Below, in pieces: positions 21,367 to 33,734 of a stretch of 64,000 nucleotides of DNA (its first letter is position 1; the number at the start of each line of letters is the position of its first letter). The stretch lies in NCBI GenBank assembly GCA_029204225.1, contig CM055111.1, positions 9,296,188 through 9,360,187 of the forward strand, given 5' to 3'. Made by a program: the position numbers and the translations under genes. The notes under the pieces are model-generated. The model saw only the letters and a program-made list of their open reading frames with translations, made no database searches and was not told the origin of the DNA. The DNA comes from Diphasiastrum complanatum (taxonomy: Eukaryota > Streptophyta > Lycopodiopsida > Lycopodiales > Lycopodiaceae).

Positions 21367-21964
21367 CTTTCAATAAAATAACCCATCAAAGGAAACTCAT
21401 TGACCTGCATTGGTCAAAACCCTAAATAAACGTCGACCTGCCCTTTTTTTAAACTTGTGGTAACAAAATGTTGTAACATGTCTTGAAATTTGTGTCTGGA
21501 ACAATGATAGACAAAATGCATTCTATGAGTTTTGATTGGGCCATGTGTATGTATAGGATTTTGACCAGTGCAAATCATCGAAATTTTATAAACGGACACG
21601 TGTGTTTTAATAAATCCCATAATACATATTCTATTTTAATTGAAAGTTAATATATGTTCTAGATGTCTAATAAAATATAACTAGAATGTAAATAGTGATA
21701 AACAAAATGCATATCTTAAATTTTGATGTCCCCATTCCAGAGTACATTCTCTATCTCTCTAACATTCTAGCGTGCACTTTGTCTCGAATGTTCCAAAATT
21801 ATTTGGCTCTCTCTTTCTCGAACATTCCAAATTTAGCCAGCTCATTTGATCTTCAATCTATGGGCAAGCACATGTGGTTCGTTCTAGTCGCAAAACTGAA
21901 ACCTGCAATTAGGGCACACTTGGCTCATCGAAATTGTCAAAAACCCTTTTTCCATCAACACACA

Positions 21965-21969
<5 letters not shown>

Positions 21970-22032
<63 letters not shown>

Positions 22033-22033
22033 G
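21970..22033. repeat. Compound microsatellite (CT)n(CA)n
   Basis: About 20 CT units are followed by TA and about 11 CA units. A further short AC run lies at 22078-22096. Confidence 0.97.
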
Positions 22034-22093
22034 GCACACACTATCTCTATTTTTTGAGGTTGCATCTATTCATGCCTCACACACACACACACA

Positions 22094-22449
22094 CACCCTA
22101 TCTTGAGGAAAATCCTAGGTGTTTCACACTTTTCATTTTGAGGTTGCATCTATCTATTCATGTCTTCTACAAGAAGCCCACATAGCCATGATATATATCA
22201 AGTTCGAGTTAAGATATAATGTGTTAAACCTTAAAATACATATGTACCAATAGAATTTGCTAAAACACATTTTGTTTATCATTGTTCACATTCTCTCTCT
22301 TTTAACTCAAGTTATTGTTAAATTTATCTCACTAAAACCGCATTCTAAAACATCCTTAACCTAAATACGTTGCACGTCAAACCTAGGCGACTTATGTTCT
22401 CTAATCTTCTTGACATTGTATCGTGTCTCTAGCGTTCTCTTTCTAGAGT

Positions 22450-22537
<88 letters not shown>

Positions 22538-22591
22538 TCACTAGGCGACTTATGTTCTCTAATCTTCTTGACATTGTATCGTGTCTCTAAT

Positions 22592-22644
<53 letters not shown>

Positions 22645-22782
22645 CTATTTATCCTCCTTGAAACCCTCATTTCAAAAAAACCCTAAATTTTCAGGCTTTT
22701 CATTTTGAAGGTCACTCTAACTAATATATTAAGAGACCTTTGAACAAACAATGATGATGATGATGATATATATATATTTAAA
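22094..22782 (+). repeat. Copy 2 of the ~600-bp direct duplication, with expanded CT arrays
   Basis: This is the partner of 20780-21364, starting about 1.3 kb downstream. Here the CT array is much longer (22451-22532). A segment of about 65 bp (from CTAGGCGACTTATGTTCTCT) is repeated after it at 22543-22590 and followed by a second CT array (22590-22640), so a further internal duplication took place around the microsatellite. Confidence 0.9.
22451..22640. repeat. Two long (CT)n arrays flanking a short duplicated segment
   Basis: The first array is about 40 CT units and the second about 25 units. They are separated by a copy of the unique sequence found just upstream of the first array. Confidence 0.97.
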
Positions 22783-22797
22783 CTTACATACACTTTT

Positions 22798-22848
22798 GTA
22801 TGCATGGGTGAGGGGACCATGCATCCTCCTCTCCTCACCCATGCATAC
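22798..22848. repeat. Perfect inverted repeat, 16-bp arms
   Basis: GTATGCATGGGTGAGG (22798-22813) and its exact complement CCTCACCCATGCATAC (22833-22848) are separated by 19 bp. A related motif (GGAGGATGCATATATGG) follows at 22875. The arms could form a hairpin or be the end of a small transposon, but no second end was found. Confidence 0.9.
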
Positions 22849-22849
22849 A

Positions 22850-24561
22850 CATTTTTCGAACTAAAAAGTGGGGAGGAGGATGCATATATGGGGGGCCAGC
22901 CTCCACCTCCCCATACATACACATTGGTTTCTCCTCAGCCTCCACCTCCCCTATTCAACATATTGGTTTCTCCCCTAGCCTCCACCTCACCACCAAACTA
23001 CGATGGAGAACGTTGTCACCAACGAAGGAGCTCCAGAATCTAAATATATCGAGAGCGCCAATACCAAAGAAGTCGACAAGTAACGAATCAACCAACCATA
23101 GCGAAAACAATGCTCAGCGCCTCACTACCATATTTTATGGCTATGGGAATAAAAGCATGGTTGAGTCAGCAAAAGATTTGAATCTACCAAAAATATACTG
23201 TCAGACACCTGTAAAAGGTGCATTGTACTCGTAAGCCTATGGCACAAGAATTAGAGGTAGATCTACTCTCAAATGGGCCTAGCTACTAAAAAATTCTATT
23301 TCTCATGAGTAAATAACATATATGGAAAATCTTTGAGACTGAGAACACATACTCTCTCACGAGTTTTCCAACCCAACTTATCTCTTACCACATAATTTCT
23401 TCCACTTAATCAACCCCTTTCCTGATCCTAGCATCCAATCTAAGATTAGGTTGATCTAATACAGACATTCCATATACAATGATATGATCAAACGTACTTC
23501 TATCACACCCAAATCTAGGATTAGTAACTTTTGATCTTACATAGTACTACTCAAAATGATTTCAAACCACCTCTAGTTCTAGATTGTTTAATACAATCCC
23601 TAGAGAATTTATCTTATCCAAAAAAAATTAGTGATTAGTTAGTTTGTACTATTTTTTATCACCATATTTTCCTATATACTTTCTATAGCTATAAGGAAAA
23701 ATCCTAAGAGACTCCTTAATGCGATCGTTATTATCTATAATGATAGTTAATCCTATGACATTCCTTTTGCACGATAGTTGACTTATCTGGGACCAATCCT
23801 TTTGGTTGACCGAAAAGCAAATGGTTGGGTTGTTGACAAATAGATAGTTATATTGAGAAAGATTCCATCAAAATTATGACAACACAAATATTTATTGCCT
23901 AACAATTACCTTGAGCATTTTATGATATTTTTCCATTGAGCTCTAAGCAACATTTGGAAGGTATGATTCAAAAATTGTGATTCAATTGAGAGACCAACTA
24001 ATTAATTACATGGAAAATCACAAATACCATTTTGTTAATAATCACAATACAAGCCAACCCATATTTTGCTACCCACATTATCAAGCGTGGATGAAGACCA
24101 TGAGATGATACTTTCAATTGGCTAAAAGATGCACCATCACTCATTCAATAATGTGATCACAATTAGGGCAGTGGAATCACAAAATTTAATACTTTTTTCA
24201 CATGCGTACACTCACATGTATACATCCGCGCACACACTCTTGATCATCGACAAAGGTGTGGAAGAGATCGTAATATGATGATTTTTGGTAGTTTCAAAAT
24301 GTAGAGTCATTCAACACTATTGAAAAAAATCACGACTAGGTGCCACTGAATAAGAAAAAATGTAAGATTGTGATTTGCAAGGAACTGATAAGTTTTTGTT
24401 TATGCCTGGCCTAGACAATTTGGGCTAGTATACACATCTTTGACATAATTAGGGTAGATATATAGAGACATTAACCGCCATCTTTCTTGCTAATGAAAAT
24501 CCGTAGGTAGACTTAGGAGGACATATGTGATTCAACTTCATAGAATCTTGAGGTAAGATAC
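22850..24561. other. No gene seen
   Basis: A CT/CCACC-rich segment to about 23000 is followed by AT-rich non-coding DNA up to the insertion point of element B. Confidence 0.5.
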
Positions 24562-24566
24562 CAAAC
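24562..24566 (+). other. Left target-site duplication of element B (CAAAC)
   Basis: CAAAC precedes the 5' LTR and recurs directly after the 3' LTR at 30724-30728. Confidence 0.92.
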
Positions 24567-25248
24567 TGTTAAAAATTCACAATTCTAGCTTGACTAGTTT
24601 TGGTCATATGACTTGTAAATAGTTAGATGGTCATGATGTGGCTTGTCACACGTGCCAAATAGCATAGGATTCCATTCATAAGGATGTTCTCAAGTAGACC
24701 TAAGTGTTAGAACCTTTGGAATGAGTCCAAATTATGCTTAGATACAAGGGAGAAAAAATAGGAGCTATTTTTGGTAGTTTTTGCATTGTTGAGGGATCTC
24801 CAAGATTCCAACCCTAACTTGGTAGGGATGAAAGATCCACCAAAATTAGCATTAGGGATAGGTTTAGGGCTACTCATACCTGCCCAAAACCGTGATGGAT
24901 CATGTATATATAGGTGATGTTATCTCACCAAAATCAATCAAGCAATTTCATGTTTTTTCTCTCATAATGGTGCAATTGCTCTCTATGTTCATAATTGTTT
25001 GAGTACTTGTGATTACTAATGATTATAGGATTGAATGTAGGTCTAGTGTACAGTACTCATATTGTGGGAGGCCGTACTTTCACACGTGTGAAGCCTTCTT
25101 CAAGGATTTGGGCCATCTAGTGAGGTTCAAGCATAGATTTTTGATGGATTTTGATGGTTCAACTTGTGCTAATCTTATGAAATCATAATCTATTGTTTCC
25201 CTCATCATTTCAAGTGTTTTAGGATCCTTATTTGCTGTAATTTTTACA
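24567..25248 (+). repeat. 5' LTR of element B
   Basis: Starts TGTTAAAAATTCACAATTCT and ends GTAATTTTTACA. It contains a TATA box (GTATATATAG near 24904) about 345 bp before the end and a short inverted CACACGTGTG motif near 25080, which contains a G-box-like CACGTG. Confidence 0.96.
24904..24912 (+). promoter_or_regulatory. TATA box in the element B LTR
   Basis: GTATATATA lies inside the LTR, at a position fit for a U3/R boundary. The same box recurs in the 3' LTR (about 30379) and in LTR C (about 53971). Confidence 0.6.
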
Positions 25249-25260
25249 TGGTATCAGAGC
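25249..25260 (+). other. Primer-binding site of element B
   Basis: TGGTATCAGAGC directly follows the terminal CA of the 5' LTR; it matches the initiator Met tRNA type. Confidence 0.95.
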
Positions 25261-26059
25261 CTAAAGGCTGAAATGAGCTAAATCCTTGGTTTTCATTCAA
25301 TTTGATCACAATTTTTTATCTAAATCTTGTGTAGATTGGATCTTAGCATCTAGTATTGATTCTAGAACTCAAAGTGAGTCAAATACATTGGAGATTGGTG
25401 TTGTGTGACTTCATTTGCAGGTGTTTAGGTGTCTAAAACCAGAGGCAAAGTTGAATTCAATTCACATTACCAAGATAGCAAGTTTTGCTTGCTCCAAGCA
25501 TTGATTTCTAAGCAAGTTTTGGAGGTGATTTCATAGAGGAGGCTTTCTAGGATTCAAGGAGAGGGAAGATCAGAGTTTTGGGGACTCTTCAAGGCTGTTC
25601 TAAGGTGTAGTAGACACCTCCTAAAGTGATTTAGGTTCAGTCCAACCATTGCTTGACTTATGCACCAAATTAGATCAATTTTTCATCAATTTTGATCATT
25701 TTTTGCTTGTGATTGGATAGTAGATTGTGTTGCATCCTCATTAAGTTCCATTTAGATCTTCTACAAGTGATTTTGGAAGTATATTAGGTTGCTGAAATTC
25801 ACTCTTGATCAGATCATTTGGAAGCTTTAATGTTCTTTATAGAAAGAGGGGCAATTCTACTAGTATTGTCTACTTCAATCAAGCAAGTGCATTGTTTCTA
25901 GTATTCTATGATTTGATTTTGTTAGAGATCATTCTTAGATCTTTATAGGAAGTCTATTACTGATCTTTTCAGGTCCCTAAGAAGTGGGATAAGGTAGACC
26001 TTCAATCAAATCAATAGAAGTAACCTTCATTTGTGTCAAGTCCTTGATTAGGAGACTAG

Positions 26060-27500
26060 ATGGCATCTATAAATGCATATCTTTTGGATACTAATGGAAG
26101 GCTCAACAAAACTAACTATTCCATATGGAAAGAGAATGGAATCTATCATGATCATGCAAGATCTGATGGAAATTGTAAATGGTAAGGAGGGTGAACCTAT
26201 TCATCCTCAAGAAAAAGCCAAATACATCAAGAGGTGCAATGTTGCACTACATTGCATAAAAATGAATGTTGCAAATGAACTCTTAAGAGAGGTAGGAGAT
26301 TGCACTTCAGCTCAAGATGCTTGGGAGACTTTGCAAAAGGTCTATGAATCCAAGAACCAAACTAGAATGTTAGCTTTGAAGAATCAAATCTATAGAAGCT
26401 ATCAAAAGAAAGGAGAGAGTGCACATACTTTTGTCCTAAGAGTAAAGGAATTGAACAAAGAGCTAGCCTTTATAGGTGACCCTATCAAGGATGAAGAGCT
26501 TGTTCAACTCATATTGAATGGACTAAGCTTTGAATTTGACAATTTGGTTCAGGGATATGCAATAATGGGTAAGCAACCCATACTTGAAGAACTCCAAGGC
26601 ACACTCATGGCCGAGGAATCAAGAAGGATCCAAATGCAAGAGAGGATGGATAGGCTTTCCATCCAAGGTGGAGATGACCAAGCTCTCTTCACCAAAGGCA
26701 AAGGCAAGTCCAAAGGCAAAGGATCAACATTCAAGAAGTCTACAAAGCTTGAGGATCAAGAAGGACCCCCAAAGGCATCTCCATCAACCACCAACGTCAA
26801 GAAGGACAAATCAAAGGTGAAGTGCTACTATTGTAGCAAGATGGGGCATTATGCCTCGGAATGCTTCAAGAGGAAGCAAGATCAAAGCCAAGCCAACATG
26901 AGCAAAGAGGAGGAGGAGGAGAGTTCACATGAGGACTCTCTCATGATGTCCATATTTTCTTCAACAAGCTTCAAAGGAGAAGATCCTTGGTGGATTGACT
27001 CGGGTGCTAGTTCACACATGACTAGTAAAAGGGAGTTTTTCTCTTCTCTCTTATCTTATGATGGACCTATAAAGTCTATCTATACAGCAAATGATGAAGC
27101 TTGTAAGATTGAAGGAGTTGGTAGCATTCCCCTTTGCTTAGGATCTTCCAAAACGATCAACATAGAAGGTGTTTTGTACATTCCTACAATAACAAAGAAT
27201 CTACTAAGTGTTGGCCAAATGGTAGACAATGGTTTCAATGTTGACTTTGCTTCAAATGAATGTTTCATCAAGAAGAAGGGTAAGATAGTGGCTAAGGGCA
27301 CTAGACTTGGCAAACTTTATAAGCTGGATGCATTTGTGGATACTAATGTTGTCATGTTGGCCGAGAAGAGCAAGATATCTACCTTTACTTTATGGCACAA
27401 AAGACTTGGACATGTCAACTCGGGTTCCATGGAGGCTATGATCAAAGGAGGAGTATGCTTTAGGCCTACCAAGGTCTATTGGGAAGGAAGACAAGGTTTG
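26060..27500 (+). pseudogene. Gag and protease of element B (frameshifted)
   Basis: The likely start ATG at 26060 reads MASINAYLLDTNGRLNKTNY. The frame then slips by a 2-bp loss near 26128-26135, and the main frame runs on to 27503. Gag (residues ~1-250) has the UBN2-type core (RCNVALHCIKMNVANELL, LKNQIYRSYQKKGESAHTF). A Lys-rich linker precedes the zinc knuckle CYYCSKMGHYASEC (26823-26864). The protease active site is WWIDSGASSHM (D at 26997-26999), followed by NLLSVGQMVDNGFNVDF and the pre-integrase LWHKRLGHVN. A one-base shift near 27470 ends the frame inside the pre-integrase zinc region. Confidence 0.93.
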
Positions 27501-30027
27501 TGAAGCTTGTGCCTTATCCAAGGCACATAAGAAGGTGTTTCCTAACTCCATCACAAAGTCATCTCATCCTCTTGAACTCATACACTCGGATGTGCACATT
27601 GCTAGCACCAAATCTAATGGAGGTTCATCCATGTTTTTAACCTTCATTGATGACCACTCAAGATATTGTTGGGTGTTCTTACTTTCCTTCAAGTCTCAAG
27701 TATTTGATACTTTTGTAAAGTTCAAGTTGTTTGTGGAAAAGCATCATAATCATAGCATCAAGATTCTTAGAAGTGACAATGGTGGAGAATTCATCTCCAA
27801 TGAGTTCAAGGCCTTTTGTGAGGAGGAAGGAATCAAGAAAGAGACTTCTTGTCCTTACACTCCTCAACAAAATGGAGTTGCTGAAAGAAGGAATAGAACA
27901 TTATGTGAATGTTCTAAGGCTTTAAGATTATATGCTTGTTTGCCCAAATCCTTTTGGGGTGAGTCTCTTGTATGTGCAAACTACTTGATGAATAGGGTGT
28001 CTTGCAAAACAATTGAAGGCAAAACTCCTTATGAGATGTTGTGTGGAAAGAAACCCAATCTTAATCACTTGAAAGTTTTTGGGTGTATATGTTATGTGCA
28101 TGTGCCATTGGAAACAAGAACCAAGGAGGATCCATCTTCCACAAGAGGGATCATGCTTGGATATGCAAGCTCAAGCAAGGGCTACAAAGTCTATCTCCCA
28201 TCCTTGAACAAATTTGTTGTTTCAAGGGATGTCATCTTTGATGAACATCATATGCATATGCTTGAGGAAGGCTCAAGTGCTCCAACAATCAAGAAGAAGA
28301 TGGCCGAGGAGCAAGATCTTGGTTTTGAGGAGGAGCTCATGGAGGAGCAAGCACCAAACCCACCTATGACACCAAGGAGATCTTCAAGGGCAAAAGTGGA
28401 GCCATCAAGGCTCACATATCAAGGCAAAGGACAGCAAGTTGAGGGTATCTCATCCACTTCTTATGCTTTATCTAGTTTTGAAGAACCGTCTAATGTTGAA
28501 GATGCATTGAACTCCAAAGAATGGTATAAAGCTATGTTGGATGAGTATGATGCCTTGATTGAGAATGAAACTTGGTTGCTTGTTGAGAGACCTCAAAGGA
28601 ATGTAATAGGATGCAAGTGGGTCTTCAAGCTTAAGTTGAATGCAAATGGGAGTGTTAACAAACATAAAGCAAGATTAGTTGCAAAAGGTTATGCTCAAGA
28701 GAGAGGGATAGACTATGAGGAAACTTTTTTCACCCGTGGCCTAGATGGTCACAATAAGACTAATCATTGCACTTGCATCACATTTTGGATGGATTCTATG
28801 TCAAATGGATGTCTCTAATGCTTTCTTGAATGGTTTTTTGGAAGAGGATATCTATATGGAGCAGCCACAAGGGTTCATCAAGCATGGAATGGAGAACAAA
28901 GTATGCCATCTCCAAAGAAGCATCTATGGCTTGAAGCAAGCCTCGAGATCTTGGAATTCAAGACTACATTTCTATCTTATTTCACTTTCTTTTGTTCAAA
29001 GTGAATATGATCCCCTCTTTACATTAAGTTTGATGATGTTGGTATTGTACTTTTACTCATTTATGTAGATGACATCATCATTAGTGGAAATAGTGTTGAT
29101 GGTATTGAAAAAATCAAGATAGATCTATCCTTAGAGTTCAAGATGGTAGATCTAGGGTGTCTTCACTTCATCTTAGGCATAGAAGTACTTAGAGGGTCTG
29201 ATTTTATCTCTATAAGTCAAGTAGACTATGCTCAAAGTCTTTTGAAGAAGTTTAAGATGGAAGTATGCAAAAGTGTTGGCACACCAATGGAGCAAGATGT
29301 AAAAGTGCCAAATGAAGATGATGAAAGATCCTTCATGGACATCACTTTGTTTAGGCAACTTATAGGTTCCTTAATGTGGATCACTATAACTAGACCAGAT
29401 CTTAGCTTTAGTGTATGTAGGTTGAGCCAATCCATGCAAAAGCCATTGAATATCCATTGGAAAAAGGCTAAGAGGATTCTAAGATACATCTCGGGTACAT
29501 TGGATTTTGGGATTCTATATAGAGGAGATGTGATTAACCTTCATGCATTTAGTGATTCAGATTTTGCAGGGGACAAGAGGGATAGGAAATCAACAAGTGC
29601 CTATTCAACTTTCATAGGAGAAGGTGTGGTTTCATGGCTTTCAAAAAAGCAAGAAACTATATCTCTATCTTCAACCGAGGCCGAGTACAAAGCTTTGACA
29701 ACCACTACAAAGGAGGTACTTTGGATCAAGAGATTATTGGTGGAACTAAAGATCATGGATTCAAAGGAGGCACCAATCATCTACAATGACAATATATCAG
29801 CCCAACACCTTGCATCTAACCCAATCTTCCATGCAAGATCTAAGCACATTGAGATATGCCATCACTTTGTGAGAGAAATGGTGCAAGCCAAGGAGATTGC
29901 TTTGGAGCATGTTCCAAGCAATGAATGTGTAGCTGATCTACTTACTAAACCATTTCAAAAGACACCTTTTATGAAGTTCAGATCATCACTTGGAGTGATT
30001 AGTAAAGCAATGATTGAACCAAGCTAA
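27475..30027 (+). pseudogene. Integrase, RT and RNase H of element B (frameshifted)
   Basis: Continues gag-pol in three frames. Integrase (27535-28250) has IHSDVH, RSDNGGEF and PQQNGVAERRNR, so the D, D and E catalytic residues are all present. The linker carries PRRSSRAKVEPSRL. RT starts CKWVFKLKLNANGSVNKHKA (28610); a shift near 28726 moves to QMDVSNAFLNG (28800) and GLKQASRSWNSRL. A second shift near 29010 precedes the catalytic YVDD at 29062-29073. RNase H (29530-29990) shows SDSDFAGDKRDRKST, SLSSTEAEY and VADLLTKPFQKTPFMKF, and ends in a stop at 30025-30027. No catalytic residue is missing; only the frameshifts inactivate it. Confidence 0.93.
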
Positions 30028-30032
30028 ATAGT

Positions 30033-30041
30033 GAGGAGGAG
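30033..30041 (+). other. Polypurine tract of element B
   Basis: GAGGAGGAG lies just before the 3' LTR. The same tract precedes the LTRs of H, C and (on the minus strand) D. Confidence 0.85.
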
Positions 30042-30723
30042 TGTTAAAAATTCACAATTCTAGCTTGACTAGTTTTGGTCATATGACTTGTAAATAGTTA
30101 GATGGTCATGATGTGGTTTGTCACACGTGCCAAATAGCATAGGATTCCATTCATAAGGATGTTCTCAAGTAGACCTAAGTGTTAGAACCTTTGGAATGAG
30201 TCCAAATTATGCTTAGATACAAGGGAGAAAAAATAGGAGCTATTTTTGGTAATTTTTGCATTGTTGAGGGATCTCCAAGATTCCAACCCTAACTTGGTAG
30301 GGATGAAAGATCCACCAAAATTAGCATTAGGGATAGGTTTAAGGCTACTCATACCTGCCCAAAACCGTGATGGATCATGTATATATAGGTGATGTTATCT
30401 CACCAAAATCAATCAAGCAATTTCATGTTTTTTCTCTCATAATGGTGCAATTGCTCTCTATGTTCATAATTGTTTGAGTACTTGTGATTACTAATGATTA
30501 TAGGATTGAATGTAGGTCTGGTGTACAGTACTCAGACTGTGGGAGGCCGTACTTTCACACGTGTGAAGCCTTCTTCAAGGATTTGGGCCATTTAGTGAGG
30601 TTCAAGCATAGATTTTTGATGGATTTTGATGGTTCAACTTGTGCTAATATTATGAAATCATAATCTATTGTTTCCCTCATCATTTCAAGTGTTTTAGGAT
30701 CCTTATTTGCTGTAATTTTTACA
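30042..30723 (+). repeat. 3' LTR of element B
   Basis: 682 bp, the same length as the 5' LTR, with about eight substitutions and no indel. The right target duplication CAAAC follows at 30724-30728. Confidence 0.97.
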
Positions 30724-30728
30724 CAAAC

Positions 30729-32618
30729 AAGTTTGCTCTCTTTCTTCTAGCTCATCCTATGGAGCGTAGTTGAATTATTAAAAAAACAAATGTATATGAT
30801 GATGTATACTCCTCGATTGAGAGACTCTATAAGACAACATCTTTTAAAACCACACCATTGTTTTTCCTAAAAATTCACCTTATCGGTGAATCCTCATCAA
30901 ATGAATATGTGAAGGACAAATTATTAAACACTTTTCATACATTGATATTCATACTTTGAATATGTTGACCATCAAAGTAGTTCATATATTTCAACCAACA
31001 CACAGGTTCAATGAGGACTTTAAATCCTCCATTGGAGCGACACTTGAAATCGTATACAAGTGGATTACAAGCAAGATTCACGTCACTTTTTAGTTTTACA
31101 AATTGAGCCATTTTGCAAACATTTCAAGATTTCAAGGTGGGACTGTGAACCAGACAGAATTTGTTGTATTTTTCAAGGCAAATGTTTTATGTTCTATTCA
31201 CTAGAGTCACAAAACAAGGAGCAAGAGGCTTAATCTCTATGTAAACTGAAAAGATCAATATTAATATCAATAGAAACACACTATTGAATCTAGTGTGAGG
31301 AACATAACTATTTTTTTTCTAGATAACTCAAGGTCTAAAGGCTTACTATGGGGCCTTTTTTTATAATATTCAATCAACAACAACCATTGCTTGGTAGCCA
31401 AGAGGTATAACCACCACTACTATAATGTGTTTGTTAAGAGGTTCAATGACAACTAGTGAGATCATTCGATATATGAGAGTTATCTGGCATCTTAAAATCC
31501 TCGAGTGCCATTTAAAATCTCAGCAAACAACACGTGCAATTCAATTGATTAAAGACCATCACTTTCCAAGAGATGCAGATAACTTCACAAAATCATCTGA
31601 AAGTCATGAAATAAAGAAAGATAATTGAAATAAACAAGCAAACTGTTAGCACAAGAATTGGAATCATTTTGCAACCAAACATATGCTTTAAAAAAAGTTA
31701 ATACACTTAGAGTGGCTTATTTCCTCTTCACTTCTAATGGCATTTTTTTTAGTTCCATTCCACAAATATTGGCCCTTAGTTTGCCAAGATTTAATATCTG
31801 ACTTGGAACTAATTGTTTCCATGCTCATGCCTAATAGTGTGGTCCTTAAAAACATTTCCATGAAAAGCTATACATCATGTTTTGTGTGTGCATGCATGAG
31901 GACGAGTATAAAGCCACTATACCTACCATCAAAATGTGCTGATTTTTAAAAAACCAAGTGCAATTTAAACTGCGAACGTTTATTTAATTCAAACGCGTTG
32001 AGTGCTACTTCAGTGTACATGTCGTGTGCGTGTGTGTGTGTGCATGTGCATGTATGCATACTTCCATATATGGCATCCATTCTTCATATAGTGGTGGTTC
32101 AATGGTGAAACTTTGCTCCATTGGTGGGAGGACTATACTAAACTTTGCTCCAGCTATGTCTAACCAACTCGCAACGTAGATTACAAAGGTTCCTAGCGAT
32201 TTAAAATGAAAGTTTACATGAGCTTGTGAACTAATAGATCACATCACAATGGCTATATAATGCAGTTCGATGTAATGTCTTTCAAAAAGGAGGAATATTC
32301 ACAACTCTGCCCACATAATTCGGGCATCTCCCATCAACTCAATCCAAAGGAGAATATGCCAGCATTCAAGAAGAGAGAATCTCAGGCTTTAAATGAGAAA
32401 AGAATTCCTGCAAAGACATTACATTACTCATACAAAATGCTGTTCTGCTGAATGGTAACCTCTATCATGAACAGCTTTTGCCATTCTTGGGACAAACCAC
32501 TGATGTAATATTGACAGTTGTTTAGTCCAGATTATTAGGACTACCAATATGAATAATTAATCATTCATTTTCAGCCCATTGTAAACCCTCTTCGGGCATA
32601 CAAGTACATAATCACGAG
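30729..32618. other. No gene seen
   Basis: AT-rich intergenic DNA between element B and the 3' end of the WD40 gene. A short GT run lies at 32028-32045. Confidence 0.5.
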
Positions 32619-32624
32619 TTTATT
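32619..32624 (-). terminator. Candidate poly-A signal of the WD40 gene
   Basis: AATAAA on the minus strand, about 180 bp downstream of the stop codon, which is a plausible 3' UTR length. Confidence 0.45.
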
Positions 32625-32802
32625 TTGCTGCTTTGAATTTTTTAAGTTACAAAGAATACTGCTACAAACAGAAGGATCTATAAGAATCCACTTCACCTTC
32701 AATAGAGTAAAGATAATACGAGGGGCCTGAATCAGGATAAGATGAAGCTAGCAACCAAAATTGGAGGCCAACGGCTGAAAGTGCAAAACTATGCTGACAA
32801 AC

Positions 32803-33734
32803 TCAAAGGAGTCTGTAGTTCTGGAATGTACGTAGATCACCTTCCAAACTAGCTGTCACAATGACCAAGTCGCACACTGCAGAGACCACACTGCTGACGG
32901 TTTCTTCCAGATTTTCAGCTGTCATAGACTTTGTGCTGCCGCTTGTTTCTGACATGTCTATTCGAGGTGAAAATTTGCAAGAATGAAGAGGTAGTTTCTC
33001 CTCAGGCCAAGTGGCAGAAACTTTGGGAACATTATCACATGAACCATAAACCTTGTCAAACATTGGCGATTGGCTATAATGACAGGCCTTCCTTTCTGAG
33101 ACACTTATCGAACCAGAGTCCAACATCACAGAGTCTTGTACAGCAAGTGATCGAGCTGGAGAAATATTTGCTGTCAAGTCCTGGCAAAGACATATACCCT
33201 CACTTGGCCAAACATTAGTCCGTGTACCATTGTCCATGGATGTATGCATGCCACACATGTGATTGATTCTGTCAAAATTATTGCCAGTCCGTTCTCTGTT
33301 TGGAGACTTCAAGAATGGAATTGAGAGCTTTGATTGTCTCGATGCAATCTTACCATGGTTGGACCCACCACAAAATCCATGAACGTCCTGGTTGATAGTT
33401 GACATGAATGCTGAGTTTCCACTGTCTGAATGACTCTTAGGATGACACGGTGACACACTTTCGCCACATTGCCGCACACTCTCAGCTTCACTTTCCTCTT
33501 TGTTTACTTGCAAAACAGATGGCAAAGGTGCAGTTCCTGGCCATGATATTGCTATAGTCACATTTTGAGAGTAAAAGCCTTCATAAGCCTGATTCTTATG
33601 TTTTCGCTGTCCTTTTGGAGCATTTGCAGCATCACTATTCCATATGTACACATGAGAATCTTCACTTGCAGTTACTATATAGTTGCCTTGCGTGCTAAAA
33701 GATGCTGAAATTTGACTGTTTGCATTCCGAAAAC
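32803..33734 (-). CDS. WD40 gene, last exon (exon 7)
   Basis: The acceptor is TGGCAG before GTTTTCGG. With the last base of exon 6 it encodes GFRNANSQISASFSTQGNY, then IVTASEDSHVYIWN, the last WD repeat. A low-complexity Ser-rich tail (about 260 codons) follows, with VTIAISWPGTAPLPSV near its start, a motif kept in this family. The end is SVVSAVCDLVIVTASLEGD, then LRTFQNYRLL and a stop at 32803-32805. The frame is open for 310 codons. Confidence 0.92.

Larger units (their letters stand above)
24567..30723 (+). mobile_element. Copia element B, full length, recent insertion with frameshifted pol
   Basis: The element is 6157 bp with two 682-bp LTRs that differ at about eight positions (about 98.8% identity by hand count), a CAAAC duplication on both sides, a primer site, complete gag-pol order and a polypurine tract. 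The LTR divergence implies a recent insertion, more recent than element A. All Copia domains are present with their catalytic motifs, but four or more single- or two-base indels break the frame. It shares its LTR start and purine tract style with elements H, C and D, so they are likely one lineage. Confidence 0.97.

Noticed and set aside
22804-23043. Pro-rich frames in the CCACC-rich segment.
   Set aside because: Simple-sequence composition explains the open frame.
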